From: Micromonospora sp. WMMD980
Lineage (GTDB): Bacteria; Actinomycetota; Actinomycetes; Mycobacteriales; Micromonosporaceae
Direction: 5' to 3'
DNA: 64,000 nt
Assembly: GCF_029626035.1 (NCBI RefSeq)
Contig: NZ_JARUBE010000003.1
Span: 806,001 to 870,000, forward strand
In this document: positions 44,344 through 55,050 of the stretch, piece by piece
How the letters are laid out: the number at the start of each line of letters is the position of its first letter
Numbering within the stretch: the stretch's first letter is position 1
The notes under the pieces: generated by a model
Databases searched by the model: none
Told to the model about the DNA's origin: nothing
What the model saw: only the letters and a program-made list of their open reading frames with translations
Made by a program: the position numbers and the translations under genes

Positions 44344-44399
44344 TGTAAGGAGGGGCCCCTTGTTAACAGACGTCTGTTAACAAGGGGCCCCTCCTTACA
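44344..44399. repeat. Perfect 56-bp palindrome (GGGGCCCC element)
   Basis: TGTAAGGAGGGGCCCCTTGT continues to a centre GAC/GTC at 44371/44372 and mirrors exactly to 44399, so both 28-base halves are complementary without mismatch. It contains two GTTAAC and two GGGGCCCC palindromes and fills the gap between the convergent Cys-motif gene and acn, where it can act as a bidirectional terminator. Related elements lie at 32179 and 51793. Confidence 0.9.
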
Positions 44400-44403
44400 C
44401 CAA

Positions 44404-47244
<2,841 letters not shown>

Positions 47245-47347
47245 GTCGTACTCCTTCACACCAGCGACCGTGAGTAGTCCTGAGCAGTTTGTCGCACCGA
47301 CCGGGGCGCCGCCGTGCTTAGGCGACACTTACCTGCGTCGGTCTCTA

Positions 47348-47380
47348 CAAAACCGTACGTCCGTCTTGCTATTCGCGCAA
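47348..47380 (-). promoter_or_regulatory. acn promoter with putative AcnR operator over the -10
   Basis: On the minus strand TTGCGC (47375-47380) and TACGGT (47352-47357) are separated by exactly 17 bp. CAAAACCGTACGTCCG (47348-47363) and the following TTGC (to 47369) match the acnR palindrome at 29057-29078 at roughly 16-17 of 22 positions, including CCGTACGT. Binding here would block the -10 box. The leader to GTG 47244 is about 100 nt. Confidence 0.7.
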
Positions 47381-47415
47381 CCTCGTGCCACGCTGCGGGA
47401 CGAGGAGGTGCCACC

Positions 47416-47772
47416 ATGATCCACCACGTCCTGTTGGCCTGCCCGCGCGGCTCCGAGGACCTCTCCCGCTCCTTCTACGTCGGGCTGCTCGGCCTCACCG
47501 AGAAGCCCAAACCCCCGGCCCTCGCCGCCCGCGGTGGTTGCTGGTTCACCGGGTACGACGCCGAGCTGCACCTGGGCGTCGAGGACGACTTCGTGCCGGC
47601 CCGCAAGGCCCACCCGGCGCTGGTCCGCACCGACCTGGACGACCTCGCCGCCCGCCTCGACGCCGCCGGCCACGCCGTGACCTGGGGCGACGACGAGATT
47701 CCCGGGATGCGGCGCTTCCACACGCACGATCCGCACGGCAACCGGTTGGAGTTCCTGGCACCCGCGCGGTGA
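47416..47772 (+). CDS. Glyoxalase/VOC-superfamily protein
   Basis: A 118-residue single-domain vicinal-oxygen-chelate protein: MIHHVLLACPRGSEDLSRSF and the C-terminal RRFHTHDPHGNRLEFLAP (typical DPxGNxxEF). Activity unknown. GAGGAGGTG precedes the ATG; upstream in-frame codons run through the acn promoter and are excluded. Divergent from acn, so the AcnR-like site might affect it too. Confidence 0.88.
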   Translation: MIHHVLLACPRGSEDLSRSFYVGLLGLTEKPKPPALAARGGCWFTGYDAELHLGVEDDFVPARKAHPALVRTDLDDLAARLDAAGHAVTWGDDEIPGMRRFHTHDPHGNRLEFLAPAR

Positions 47773-47784
47773 CTGTCACGCGGG

Positions 47785-47790
47785 TAGTGT
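47785..47790 (+). promoter_or_regulatory. -10 box of dedA-like gene (leaderless)
   Basis: TAGTGT ends six bases before GTG 47797 in the 24-bp gap after the VOC gene. No ribosome-binding site. Confidence 0.5.
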
Positions 47791-47796
47791 CGGGGC

Positions 47797-48453
47797 GTGG
47801 TCGACGTGCAGCACTGGCTCTCCGCGCTACCCCCGGGCGTGCTCTACCTGATCGTCGCCGGGGTGATCGGCGTCGAGAGCATGGGCGTCCCGCTGCCCGG
47901 CGAGATCGTGCTGGTCAGCTCCGCGCTGCTCGCCGCCACCGGGGTGGTCCAGCCCGAGTGGGTGGCCGCCGCCGCCGCGACCGGCGCGATCGTCGGCGAC
48001 TCCATCGGGTACGCGGTGGGCCGCCGCGGTGGCCGGCCGCTGCTGGAACGACTCGGCCGGCGCTTCCCCAGGCACCTCGGCCCGGCCCACCTGGCCCGCG
48101 CCGAGCAGAGCTTCGCCCGCCACGGCGTGTGGGCGGTCTTCTTCGGGCGGTTCGTCGCGCTGCTGCGTATCCTCGCCGGCCCGCTGGCCGGGGCGCTGCA
48201 CGTGCCGTACCGCCGGTTCCTGGTGGCGAACGCGGCCGGCGGCCTGGTCTGGGCCTTCGGCACCACCTACCTGCTGTTCTACCTCGGGCGGGCCGCCGAG
48301 CACTGGCTCAAGGACATCTCCTGGGCCGGGCTGGTGCTCGCCGTGCTGGCCGGCCTGGTCAGCACCTGGTGGCTGCGCCGCCGCGCGAAGCGGCTGGGCC
48401 CGGTCGAGACGCCGCCCGAGCAGGTCGAGCCGGTCGGCGCCACGGAACGCTGA
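47797..48453 (+). CDS. DedA-family membrane protein
   Basis: A 218-residue DedA protein, an undecaprenyl-phosphate/lipid-flippase-related family. Signature segments are VESMGVPLPGEIVLVSSALL, GDSIGYAVGRRGGR and FARHGVWAVFFGRFVALLRI followed by LAGPLAGALHVPYRRFLVAN (conserved F-x-R-x3-R and G). Four or five TM segments. The charged C-terminal tail is cytoplasmic. Confidence 0.92.
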   Translation: MVDVQHWLSALPPGVLYLIVAGVIGVESMGVPLPGEIVLVSSALLAATGVVQPEWVAAAAATGAIVGDSIGYAVGRRGGRPLLERLGRRFPRHLGPAHLARAEQSFARHGVWAVFFGRFVALLRILAGPLAGALHVPYRRFLVANAAGGLVWAFGTTYLLFYLGRAAEHWLKDISWAGLVLAVLAGLVSTWWLRRRAKRLGPVETPPEQVEPVGATER

Positions 48454-48460
48454 GACGCCG

Positions 48461-48495
48461 AAGGGCCCGACCCCGTGGTTGGGGGTCGGGCCCTT
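48461..48495. terminator. Strong bidirectional terminator
   Basis: AAGGGCCCGACCCC (48461-48474) pairs with GGGGTCGGGCCCTT (48482-48495) around a 7-nt loop, followed by T residues on the plus strand. It lies between the convergent dedA-like and C39 peptidase genes. Confidence 0.85.
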
Positions 48496-48508
48496 TCGTG
48501 TGTGGATG

Positions 48509-49162
48509 TCAGCTGGTGCTGTAGCCGCGGGTGGCGATCCAGTCGGCGAGGTTGTCGACGCTCATCCGGTAGGAGGCCATGTTCGGGTTGGCGCTGTCGG
48601 CGATGGTGACGGTGTGGCCGTCGTCGCGGTAGCCGATGACGCTGATGTAGTGCCCGCCCTCGAAGGAGTGGGTGGTGCCGTCGGTGTCGGTGGCGGTGCC
48701 GGCGATGTTGGCCACGACCGCGCGGCCGTTGTCGACCGTGCGCACGATGTCGGCGCGCAGGGTGTCGGTCTGCTTGTCGTCGGCCTTCGGGCTGCGGATC
48801 TCGACCGACTTGTAGGCGTCCTTGCGGCCGGTCTCCTTGTTCAGCACCGGGGTGATGTCGTTGATGCTGTTGGTGCCGTTCTCGGTGGTGCCCATCTCCT
48901 TGGCCATGGCGTCGACGTCGATGTTCTTGCCCTGCACGGACAGGGCGTTGCGGGCCGCGGCGGGGCCGCAGAAGTAGAAGTTGGGCTGCGCCTCGTAGCG
49001 CACGTCGAGTTCCCGCTCGCCGTGGCCCTTGCGGTCGGCGACCACCGCGGCGCGCTCGGTGGGGGCGGCGTGCGCGGCGATGGCGGGTCCGGCGACGCCA
49101 CCGGCGGTGGCGGCGATACCGGCAGCGGTCAGCACGGTCTTACGCAGCAGGGTGGTAGCCAT
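48509..49162 (-). CDS. Secreted C39-like cysteine peptidase family protein
   Basis: A 217-residue exported protein: signal peptide MATTLLRKTVLTAAGIAATAGGV... with a likely cut after IAAHA (about residue 31). The mature part has the papain-like triad pattern: Cys in YFCGPAAARNAL, His in GGHYISVIGY and Asp in IADSANPN. It is a secreted peptidase_C39_2-type protein, common in actinomycetes, with unknown substrate. GGGAGGCAACC precedes the ATG. Confidence 0.88.
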   Translation of the reverse strand: MATTLLRKTVLTAAGIAATAGGVAGPAIAAHAAPTERAAVVADRKGHGERELDVRYEAQPNFYFCGPAAARNALSVQGKNIDVDAMAKEMGTTENGTNSINDITPVLNKETGRKDAYKSVEIRSPKADDKQTDTLRADIVRTVDNGRAVVANIAGTATDTDGTTHSFEGGHYISVIGYRDDGHTVTIADSANPNMASYRMSVDNLADWIATRGYSTS

Positions 49163-49591
49163 GATGGTTGCCTCCCAAAGGGGGGTGCGGGGGAAAGTCT
49201 TTGAGGGGGTGGGCCAGCGGCGCGGGTGTTCCTGCTCCGGGCCCGTATGGCCCGGCGCGCGGCCTGGGGTGGCCGGCTCGGCGGCTCCCGGGGATGTAAC
49301 CACGGCCGGTGGCCGGTCATTCCGACCGGGGTTGCCTGCGGCGGGGCCGGGCTCCACGCGGTCTGCCGGGTACAACGCCCCACCCCCAGCGCCGATTCCG
49401 TCGAGCCCGTGACCCCCGCCACCCCATACCGGCGCGAACCAGACATCGCGCCCCACCCACCCTGCTCGCCCGGGACGTTCCACTCACCACGCCACGGAGC
49501 GCCGCCGGCGCGTCATGGGTGTCTCAATGCCCCGTAGGCACCCATGACGTTCCAGTGACCGCCGACGACGACGTGTGGGCGGAGTCGGATC
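49163..49591. other. Intergenic region (429 bp) with one inverted repeat
   Basis: No credible gene is seen. It contains the C39 peptidase leader and promoter on the right-to-left strand and, near its right end, an inverted repeat with arms CGTCATGGGTG (49511-49521) and CACCCATGACG (49539-49549), which may be a terminator of the hydrolase gene or an operator. Confidence 0.6.
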
Positions 49592-50365
49592 TCAGGGATC
49601 GGTGAGAAGGTCGAGCACGGCGTCACGGGCGGTACGCACGGCGGCGCGCGACTCATCCGTGTGGTCCAGGGCGTCGAACCCGTGCTGCCCCTGCGGCACG
49701 TCGACGACCCGGACAGGTGAGCCGTGCCGGGCGGCGGCGGCCAGGAACGTGTCGATGGAGGACGCGACCTCGGGTCGGTCCCGCCCGACCCTGGTCAGCA
49801 CGAGCGGCACCGACCGGACCGCGTCGGCCGCCGAGGGCTGGTTCGGGCCGACCGGCCGTCGCGCCGCGCCGCCGACGGCGTCGATCGGGTGGAAGCGCGG
49901 ATCGATCGGCGGCCATTCGGCCAGGGGTGCCAGCAGTGGATAGGTCGCGGCCAGACCGCGCAGCCAGCCGGGCGGCTCGCGGAGCCAGTCGCCGAGCAGC
50001 AGGCCGGCGCCGGAGAAGAACCAGAGCGCCAGTCGGTCGGGGTCGACGCGCGGGTCGGCGCGGAGCAGGTCGGCCGTGCCGACGATGCGGCCCGCGACAG
50101 TGGTCAGGTCGTCGGGGTGCGCCACGGTGAGCCGGGGGATCGCGGCCACCACGCCGCGTTCGGCGAGCAGGGCGCCGTAGCCGCGGAAGAGGAGCCAGTC
50201 CCGCGCGTCGGGTGCGTCCGGCGGCCCGGGTACGCCGTGCACCACCACGACCGCCGGGTGGCGGCCGTCGCCGGGCGGCAGGTGCAGGTCGACGTCGCCG
50301 TGCCGCTCCACGGGCGCGGGCGGCGGGTCGAGAACAAACTGTGTCTCCCAGAAACTGTTTCCCAT
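49592..50365 (-). CDS. Alpha/beta hydrolase (dienelactone-hydrolase-like)
   Basis: A 257-residue esterase-like protein: AVVVVHGVPGPPDAPDARDW (oxyanion loop), nucleophile elbow FFSGAGLLLGDW (Ser), VPLVLTRVGRDRPEV and catalytic His in VPQGQHGFDAL. Soluble, with no signal peptide. TACCAT on the minus strand (50373-50378) ends seven bases before the ATG, so it is likely leaderless. Confidence 0.87.
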   Translation of the reverse strand: MGNSFWETQFVLDPPPAPVERHGDVDLHLPPGDGRHPAVVVVHGVPGPPDAPDARDWLLFRGYGALLAERGVVAAIPRLTVAHPDDLTTVAGRIVGTADLLRADPRVDPDRLALWFFSGAGLLLGDWLREPPGWLRGLAATYPLLAPLAEWPPIDPRFHPIDAVGGAARRPVGPNQPSAADAVRSVPLVLTRVGRDRPEVASSIDTFLAAAARHGSPVRVVDVPQGQHGFDALDHTDESRAAVRTARDAVLDLLTDP

Positions 50366-50418
50366 CGGCCCGATGGTAGGGCAGCGCGCCGCCGCGCGCC
50401 GCCCCGGAAGGTCGACGA

Positions 50419-50586
50419 TCAGGAGGACGAGGCCCTGGCGTGCCGCTCGCGCAGCCGGTCCCGGATCTCCTCCGGGGTGTACGCCCGGCGCTGTCGTTCC
50501 GCCCGGGCCACGACCACGCCCGTCGCCGCCACGCCGGCGAGCCCGGCCAGGCCGAGCAGTTTCCACCACCGCATCCGTTGCCGCAT
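50419..50586 (-). CDS. Small single-TM membrane protein
   Basis: A 55-residue protein: MRQRMRWWKLLGLAGLAGVA then ATGVVVARAERQRRAYTPEE and a basic tail RLRERHARASSS. One TM helix is flanked by Arg residues. No known function. TACCCT on the minus strand ends six bases before ATG 50586, which favours this start over the in-frame Met at 50607 (which overlaps the divergent gene) or 50574. Confidence 0.7.
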   Translation of the reverse strand: MRQRMRWWKLLGLAGLAGVAATGVVVARAERQRRAYTPEEIRDRLRERHARASSS

Positions 50587-50591
50587 CCGCT

Positions 50592-50598
50592 TAGGGTA
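50592..50598. promoter_or_regulatory. Symmetric -10 box shared by two divergent leaderless genes
   Basis: TAGGGTA reads TAGGGT on the plus strand, ending 8 nt before ATG 50606, and TACCCT on the minus strand, ending 6 nt before ATG 50586. The two start codons are only 19 bp apart, so one element would have to serve both genes. Confidence 0.6.
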
Positions 50599-50605
50599 GT
50601 CGTCC

Positions 50606-51352
50606 ATGAGCATCAGCCTGGACGAGGCCGTGGAGCTGACCCGCACCGGCGACCTGTGGGTGTTCCGCGGGCGCAGCGTGCCCGACCGCGCCATCCAGTT
50701 CACCACCAACAGTCCGGTCAACCACGTGGGCATGGCGGTGGTCCTCGACGACATGCCGCCGCTGATGTGGCACGCCGAGCTGGGGCGCTCGTTGACGGAC
50801 ATGTGGACCGGCACCCGCCAGCGCGGCGTGCAGTTGCACGACCTGCGCGACGCGGTCTGCGTGTGGGCCAACCGGTACGGCCAGCGCGGCTGGCTGCGCC
50901 AGCTCGAACCGCCCGCCGACACCGCGATGGAGGAGGCGGTGCTGCGCACCGTGGCGCGCCTGGACGGCACGCCGTTCCCGTCCACCGCGCAACTCGCCTG
51001 GCGATGGGCGCGTGGTCGGGTGCCGCACCCGCGCGGGCGCCGGTCCACCTCGGACACCGGTGACCGCCCGGACGACGGCCACCGCCCGGACGCGGGTCGC
51101 GGCTCGGACGACGGTCGTGTGCCGGGTCCCGCCGGCAGGCCCGACGGTGGGAGTCAGGTGCGCGACCGGGCGCTGGAGACGGCGTACTGCGCCGAGGTGG
51201 TGGCGGTGACCTACGAGGCGATGGGCCTGCTGCCGGCCGGACGCCGACCCAACTGGTACGACCCGGGGCGGTTCTGGAGCGGCGACGACCTGGCGCTGAC
51301 CGGCGGCGCCCAGCTCGGCGCGGAGATCGAGGTCCGTATCCCGCCCCGCTGA
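50606..51352 (+). CDS. Permuted NlpC/P60-like (YiiX/YebB-type) protein
   Basis: A 248-residue soluble protein. GDLWVFRGRSVPDRAIQFTT then NSPVNHVGMAVVLDD contains the permuted-papain His, and TAYCAEVVAVTYEAMGLLPA has the catalytic Cys. This His-before-Cys order is typical of circularly permuted NlpC/P60 (YiiX-like) enzymes that act on amides or lipids. Between them (about residues 140-185) is a low-complexity Asp/Gly/Arg-rich insertion. No signal peptide. Substrate unknown. Confidence 0.8.
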   Translation: MSISLDEAVELTRTGDLWVFRGRSVPDRAIQFTTNSPVNHVGMAVVLDDMPPLMWHAELGRSLTDMWTGTRQRGVQLHDLRDAVCVWANRYGQRGWLRQLEPPADTAMEEAVLRTVARLDGTPFPSTAQLAWRWARGRVPHPRGRRSTSDTGDRPDDGHRPDAGRGSDDGRVPGPAGRPDGGSQVRDRALETAYCAEVVAVTYEAMGLLPAGRRPNWYDPGRFWSGDDLALTGGAQLGAEIEVRIPPR

Positions 51353-51391
51353 CCAGGTTTGCCGAGGTGACGCGCCGGTAATGGAAGCCCC

Positions 51392-51781
51392 GTGACGGCT
51401 TCCACCGACCTCGACACGCTCTCCGACTTCTTCGACCGCTACGGCACGGCGCTGACCAGCACCGACGTGCCGGCGATCGCGGCCTGTTACGCCCTGCCCG
51501 GGCTGGTGGTCGCCGACACCTACAGCTTCTCGTTCACCTCGCCGGCGGCGGTGGCGTTGAGCTTCGTCGGCGCCGCGCCGGATTACCAGGAGCGGGAGCT
51601 GATCGCCGCGAACGCGCAGCTCGAGGACGTGCAGCAGGTCTCCGCGCTGCTCACCGAGGTCGCCGTGCGGTGGGAGTTCCTCGACAGTCAGGGCCACGCG
51701 GTGCCGGGCGAGCGTTACCGCTATCTGTTGCGGACCACCGACGAGGGCCCGGCCATCTGCACCGTCATCCGCACCGCCTGA
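51392..51781 (+). CDS. SnoaL/NTF2-like protein
   Basis: A 129-residue alpha+beta-barrel protein: LDTLSDFFDRYGTALTSTDV and PAIAACYALPGLVVADTYSF, with VSALLTEVAVRWEFLDSQGH, the usual NTF2-like layout. Likely ligand-binding; function unknown. It starts 39 bp after the NlpC-like gene; the GTG start has no clear ribosome site. Confidence 0.8.
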   Translation: MTASTDLDTLSDFFDRYGTALTSTDVPAIAACYALPGLVVADTYSFSFTSPAAVALSFVGAAPDYQERELIAANAQLEDVQQVSALLTEVAVRWEFLDSQGHAVPGERYRYLLRTTDEGPAICTVIRTA

Positions 51782-51792
51782 CCCGGCGCCCG

Positions 51793-51850
51793 GTTGTTGA
51801 GAAGGGGCCCCTTCTCTACCACATGCGTTAAGAAGGGGCCCCGCCTTACA
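51793..51850. repeat. GGGGCCCC-type palindromic repeat
   Basis: Contains the perfect palindrome GAGAAGGGGCCCCTTCTC (51800-51817) and a second GTTAAGAAGGGGCCCCGCCTTA unit. It sits between the convergent SnoaL-like and permease genes. Same family as 32179-32238 and 44344-44399. Confidence 0.7.
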
Positions 51851-51853
51851 TGC

Positions 51854-53362
51854 TCAGCGGTGGCTGGCGGCCCAGCGGTCTGCCTCGGGGGCCGAGTGCA
51901 GGCCGGGCTCGTGCAGCCCTTCCTCGTCGAGCTGGCCGATCCGACGGTAGGTGTCCGGCCGGCTGGTCCGCAGCACCCCGCCCCAGATCAGGCCGAGCAC
52001 ACCGGCCACCACCGGGATCGCCGGGAGCAGCCACTTCAGGTAGCCCGCGGTGTCCGGCGCGAGCAGCGCGTCGAAGTTGAACAGCAGCACCAGCAGCACG
52101 GCGGTGAGCAGAACGGTGCCGAGCGCCGGGGCGATCACCCGCTGCCAGGCCGACTCCGGGCCGCTCCGGCCGCGGAAGAAGCCGACGACGGCGGCCGAGG
52201 TGAGCGTCATGAGCAGCACCACGCCGACCGCGGCCGAGCCGGACAGCCAGGTGAACAGGTCGATGACCGGGTCGCGGCCGGTCATCGCGAACGCCAGGAA
52301 GACCACCACGGCCAGGACGCTCTGGATCAGCGAGCCGGCGATCGGGGCGCCGCTGCGGCTGGAGGTCGCGCCGAGGAAGCGGGGCAGGACGTTCTCCCGG
52401 CCGAGCGCGAACAGGTAGCGGGCCACCCCGTTGTGGAACGACAGCAGGGCGGCGAGCACGCTGGTGATGAAGAGGACGTTCGCGATGTCCGCGATCACCG
52501 TGCCGGTGTACTGGTCGAGCGCGCCGAAGATCACGCCCGGGCCGGCCTCGGTGCTGGCCTGCTGCGCGTTCTCCGGCCCGGTCAGCACGGTGAGCGCCCA
52601 GGCGGAGAAGGCGTAGAAGAGGCCGGTGAACGCGACCGCGATGTAGGTGGCCCGGGCCACCGTGCGCCGCGGATCCTTCACCTCCTCGCTGTAGATCGCG
52701 CCGCTCTCGAAGCCGGTGAACGAGGCGATGGTGAACGCGAGCACGGCGCCGAACCCGGCGCCGAACAGGTGGCCGGGGCTGATGCCGGCGGTGGTGACGC
52801 TGCCGCCGGCCGGGTGGGCGAACGCGACCAGGTCGAAGATCAGCACGGCCACGCACTCGAGGACCAGCAGCACCGCGAGCACGCTGGCGTTCAGGTCGAT
52901 GCGCAGCACGCCGAGCACGCCGATGAAGACCCAGGCGAGCAGCGCCCAGACCCACCAGTCGAGGGTGAGCCCGGCCTTCGCCGTCATGAAGTCCTTCATG
53001 ATCGCGCCGAACAGCCCGTAGAGGCCGATCTGGATCGCGTTGTACGCGGCCAGCGCGACCGCCGAGCCGGCCACCCCGCCGGCCCGGCCGAGGCCGTTGG
53101 CGATGTACGCGTAGAAGGCGCCGGCGTTCGCGACGTACCGGCTCATCGCGGCGTAGCCGGTGGCGAAGACGGCGAGCACGGCCGCGAGCAGCACGTAGCC
53201 CAGCGCCGCTCCGACGTTGCCGCTGACCGCGTACATGGTGGTGACGCCGCCGCCGAGAACGGTCAGCGGAGCCGACGCGGCGACGGTGAAGAAGACGAGG
53301 TGGGCGGTGCCGAGACGGCCACGGCGCAGCCCGCCGTCGGAGAAGAACGGATCGGAGGACAA
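51854..53362 (-). CDS. APC-family amino-acid permease
   Basis: A 502-residue secondary transporter with about 12 TM helices. LVFFTVAASAPLTVLGGGVT (helix 1 unwound G motif) and the FTGFESGAIYSEEVKDPRRT consensus (helix 6, E-x-x-x-P-R) are diagnostic of the APC superfamily. Substrate unknown. The TTG start at 53362 (protein MSSDPFFSDGG) has GGAGAAGCT upstream. Confidence 0.92.
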   Translation of the reverse strand: MSSDPFFSDGGLRRGRLGTAHLVFFTVAASAPLTVLGGGVTTMYAVSGNVGAALGYVLLAAVLAVFATGYAAMSRYVANAGAFYAYIANGLGRAGGVAGSAVALAAYNAIQIGLYGLFGAIMKDFMTAKAGLTLDWWVWALLAWVFIGVLGVLRIDLNASVLAVLLVLECVAVLIFDLVAFAHPAGGSVTTAGISPGHLFGAGFGAVLAFTIASFTGFESGAIYSEEVKDPRRTVARATYIAVAFTGLFYAFSAWALTVLTGPENAQQASTEAGPGVIFGALDQYTGTVIADIANVLFITSVLAALLSFHNGVARYLFALGRENVLPRFLGATSSRSGAPIAGSLIQSVLAVVVFLAFAMTGRDPVIDLFTWLSGSAAVGVVLLMTLTSAAVVGFFRGRSGPESAWQRVIAPALGTVLLTAVLLVLLFNFDALLAPDTAGYLKWLLPAIPVVAGVLGLIWGGVLRTSRPDTYRRIGQLDEEGLHEPGLHSAPEADRWAASHR

Positions 53363-53557
53363 AGCTTCTCCAGGGGAGGGGAAGGGGTTGGGGTGTCTAC
53401 TTCGGAACAGCCTGAAGCAGGGTATTGGTGATCACGGATCGTCACAACCCCACTTCGATCTCGATTGGGGTGCGCATGATCGACCGGAATTGAGCTGTGC
53501 GTGGTCATGCCGTACCGTCCCGTGTCGACGATCACGGCCACCGTTCGAGGATGGACC

Positions 53558-54211
53558 ATGACCTACCCCGGGGCACAAGCCACGTACCGGCTCGCCGACG
53601 CGCTGTTCCTCATCGGACACGACGAGTTCACCGGTAAGCCGCACGTCGCCGTCGACCGGCTGGAGTGCGGGCTGGCCGGCGCCGCGCTCGCCGAGCTGAT
53701 GTTCGAGGGCCGGATCGCCCTCGACGGCGGCGGCCTCGCCGCGGTCGACCCGCGGCTCTGGCAGGAGCCGCTGACCGATCTGCTGATCACCGAGATCCTG
53801 CGCCGCGAGGGCGCGCATCCGGCCCGGCTGTGGATCCGTTACCTGCGCACCCAGTTGAACATCAACGAGCGGGTCGGCACCCGGTTGGTCACCGCCGGCG
53901 TCCTCCGGCGGGAGCAGGGCAAACTGATCGGCCGCCAGGTGCGTTGGCCGGCCATCGACCCGAACCAGGCGGCCTCGCCCCGGGTTCGGCTGACCGCGAT
54001 GCTGATGCACTCGTCCCCGGCCGAGCTGGACCCGGGGACGCTGCTGCTGGCGAGTCTCGCCGAGGCGGTCGGGCTCGCCGCGCACATCTTCGACCCGCAG
54101 GTCGGCGGCCGGATGCGGGACTGCCGGCGCTTCCTTCCGGCGCAGCTCGACGGCCTGCTCGCCGCGGTGGTGGGCGCGCTCGACGTCAGCACCACCACGG
54201 TCCGCCGCTGA
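53558..54211 (+). CDS. GPP34/GOLPH3-family phosphoprotein-like
   Basis: A 217-residue GPP34-fold protein: YRLADALFLIGHDEFTGKPH, ECGLAGAALAELMFEGRIAL and QPLTDLLITEILRREG match the GOLPH3/VPS74 domain, which binds phosphoinositides in eukaryotes. In actinomycetes its role is unknown. The ATG has GAGGATGG nine bases upstream. It converges with the GNAT gene. Confidence 0.9.
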   Translation: MTYPGAQATYRLADALFLIGHDEFTGKPHVAVDRLECGLAGAALAELMFEGRIALDGGGLAAVDPRLWQEPLTDLLITEILRREGAHPARLWIRYLRTQLNINERVGTRLVTAGVLRREQGKLIGRQVRWPAIDPNQAASPRVRLTAMLMHSSPAELDPGTLLLASLAEAVGLAAHIFDPQVGGRMRDCRRFLPAQLDGLLAAVVGALDVSTTTVRR

Positions 54212-54260
54212 CGCCCCGTGCCCCGCCCCGGGGATCCGGGACGGGGGCGGGGAGCCCTTG

Positions 54261-54860
54261 TCAGGCGGGGTCGCGCCACATCGGGTAGAGGCTGGGCCCA
54301 CCGGGCAGGTCGAGCGTGACCGGGCGGCGCCGGAAGCCGAGCCGCTCGTAGAGCGCGGCGTTGCGCGGTGTGCTGGCCTCCAGGTAGCCGGCCACGCCGG
54401 ACTGATCCAACTCGGTCAGCTTGTCGCGCAGCAGCGCCGAGCCGACGCCCTTGCCGTGGTGGTCGGGGTGCACCCCGATGAACGGCAGGTACCAGTGCGT
54501 CTCGCCGGGGTGGTTCGCGGCCATCATCTCGTCGAGCACCGCGAACCGCTTCATCGCCTCCGGGCCGATCGCGGTCTCTAGGTCGGCGAGCTCCTCGCCG
54601 TCGTCGGCGTCGTGGTCGCCGCCCACCGGGAGCCAGAGCGTGGCACCGAGGCCGTCGCCGGCCACGTGGACCTCGCCGGTCCGCAGCGCCAGCGCGACGA
54701 ACGGCCCGAAGAACGCGGGGTGGACCCGCGCCCGGTGGTCGTCCTCCGGGAAGATCCAGCCGCTCACCGGATCCCGCATGAACGCCTCGGCGAGGATCCC
54801 GGTCACGAGCGCGTGGTCCGCGGTGGACGCACGCCTGATGTTGCCCTGCCACTCAGTCAT
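54261..54860 (-). CDS. GNAT-family N-acetyltransferase
   Basis: A 199-residue GNAT protein. The acetyl-CoA motif is GVHPDHHGKGVGSALLRDKL, followed by LEASTPRNAALYERLGFRRR. The N-terminus ADHALVTGILAEAFMRDPVS is typical of the family. Substrate unknown. Start ATG 54860. Confidence 0.92.
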   Translation of the reverse strand: MTEWQGNIRRASTADHALVTGILAEAFMRDPVSGWIFPEDDHRARVHPAFFGPFVALALRTGEVHVAGDGLGATLWLPVGGDHDADDGEELADLETAIGPEAMKRFAVLDEMMAANHPGETHWYLPFIGVHPDHHGKGVGSALLRDKLTELDQSGVAGYLEASTPRNAALYERLGFRRRPVTLDLPGGPSLYPMWRDPA

Positions 54861-55050
54861 TGGCCAACCGTCCTGCCGCCGTACGAGCCATTGTGGTCAT
54901 CGATCGGCGTGCAACGTATCAGGTCGCTGAGTAACCGGTCAGCTCCGCACGGACTCACCCGCTCGCCGCGGGCGGGGATGCTGGCTAGGCTGGCGCGGTC
55001 CGCCAAGGGGGAGGGTGGCCGGGGGTTCCGGACCCGCCGACAGGAGGAAC

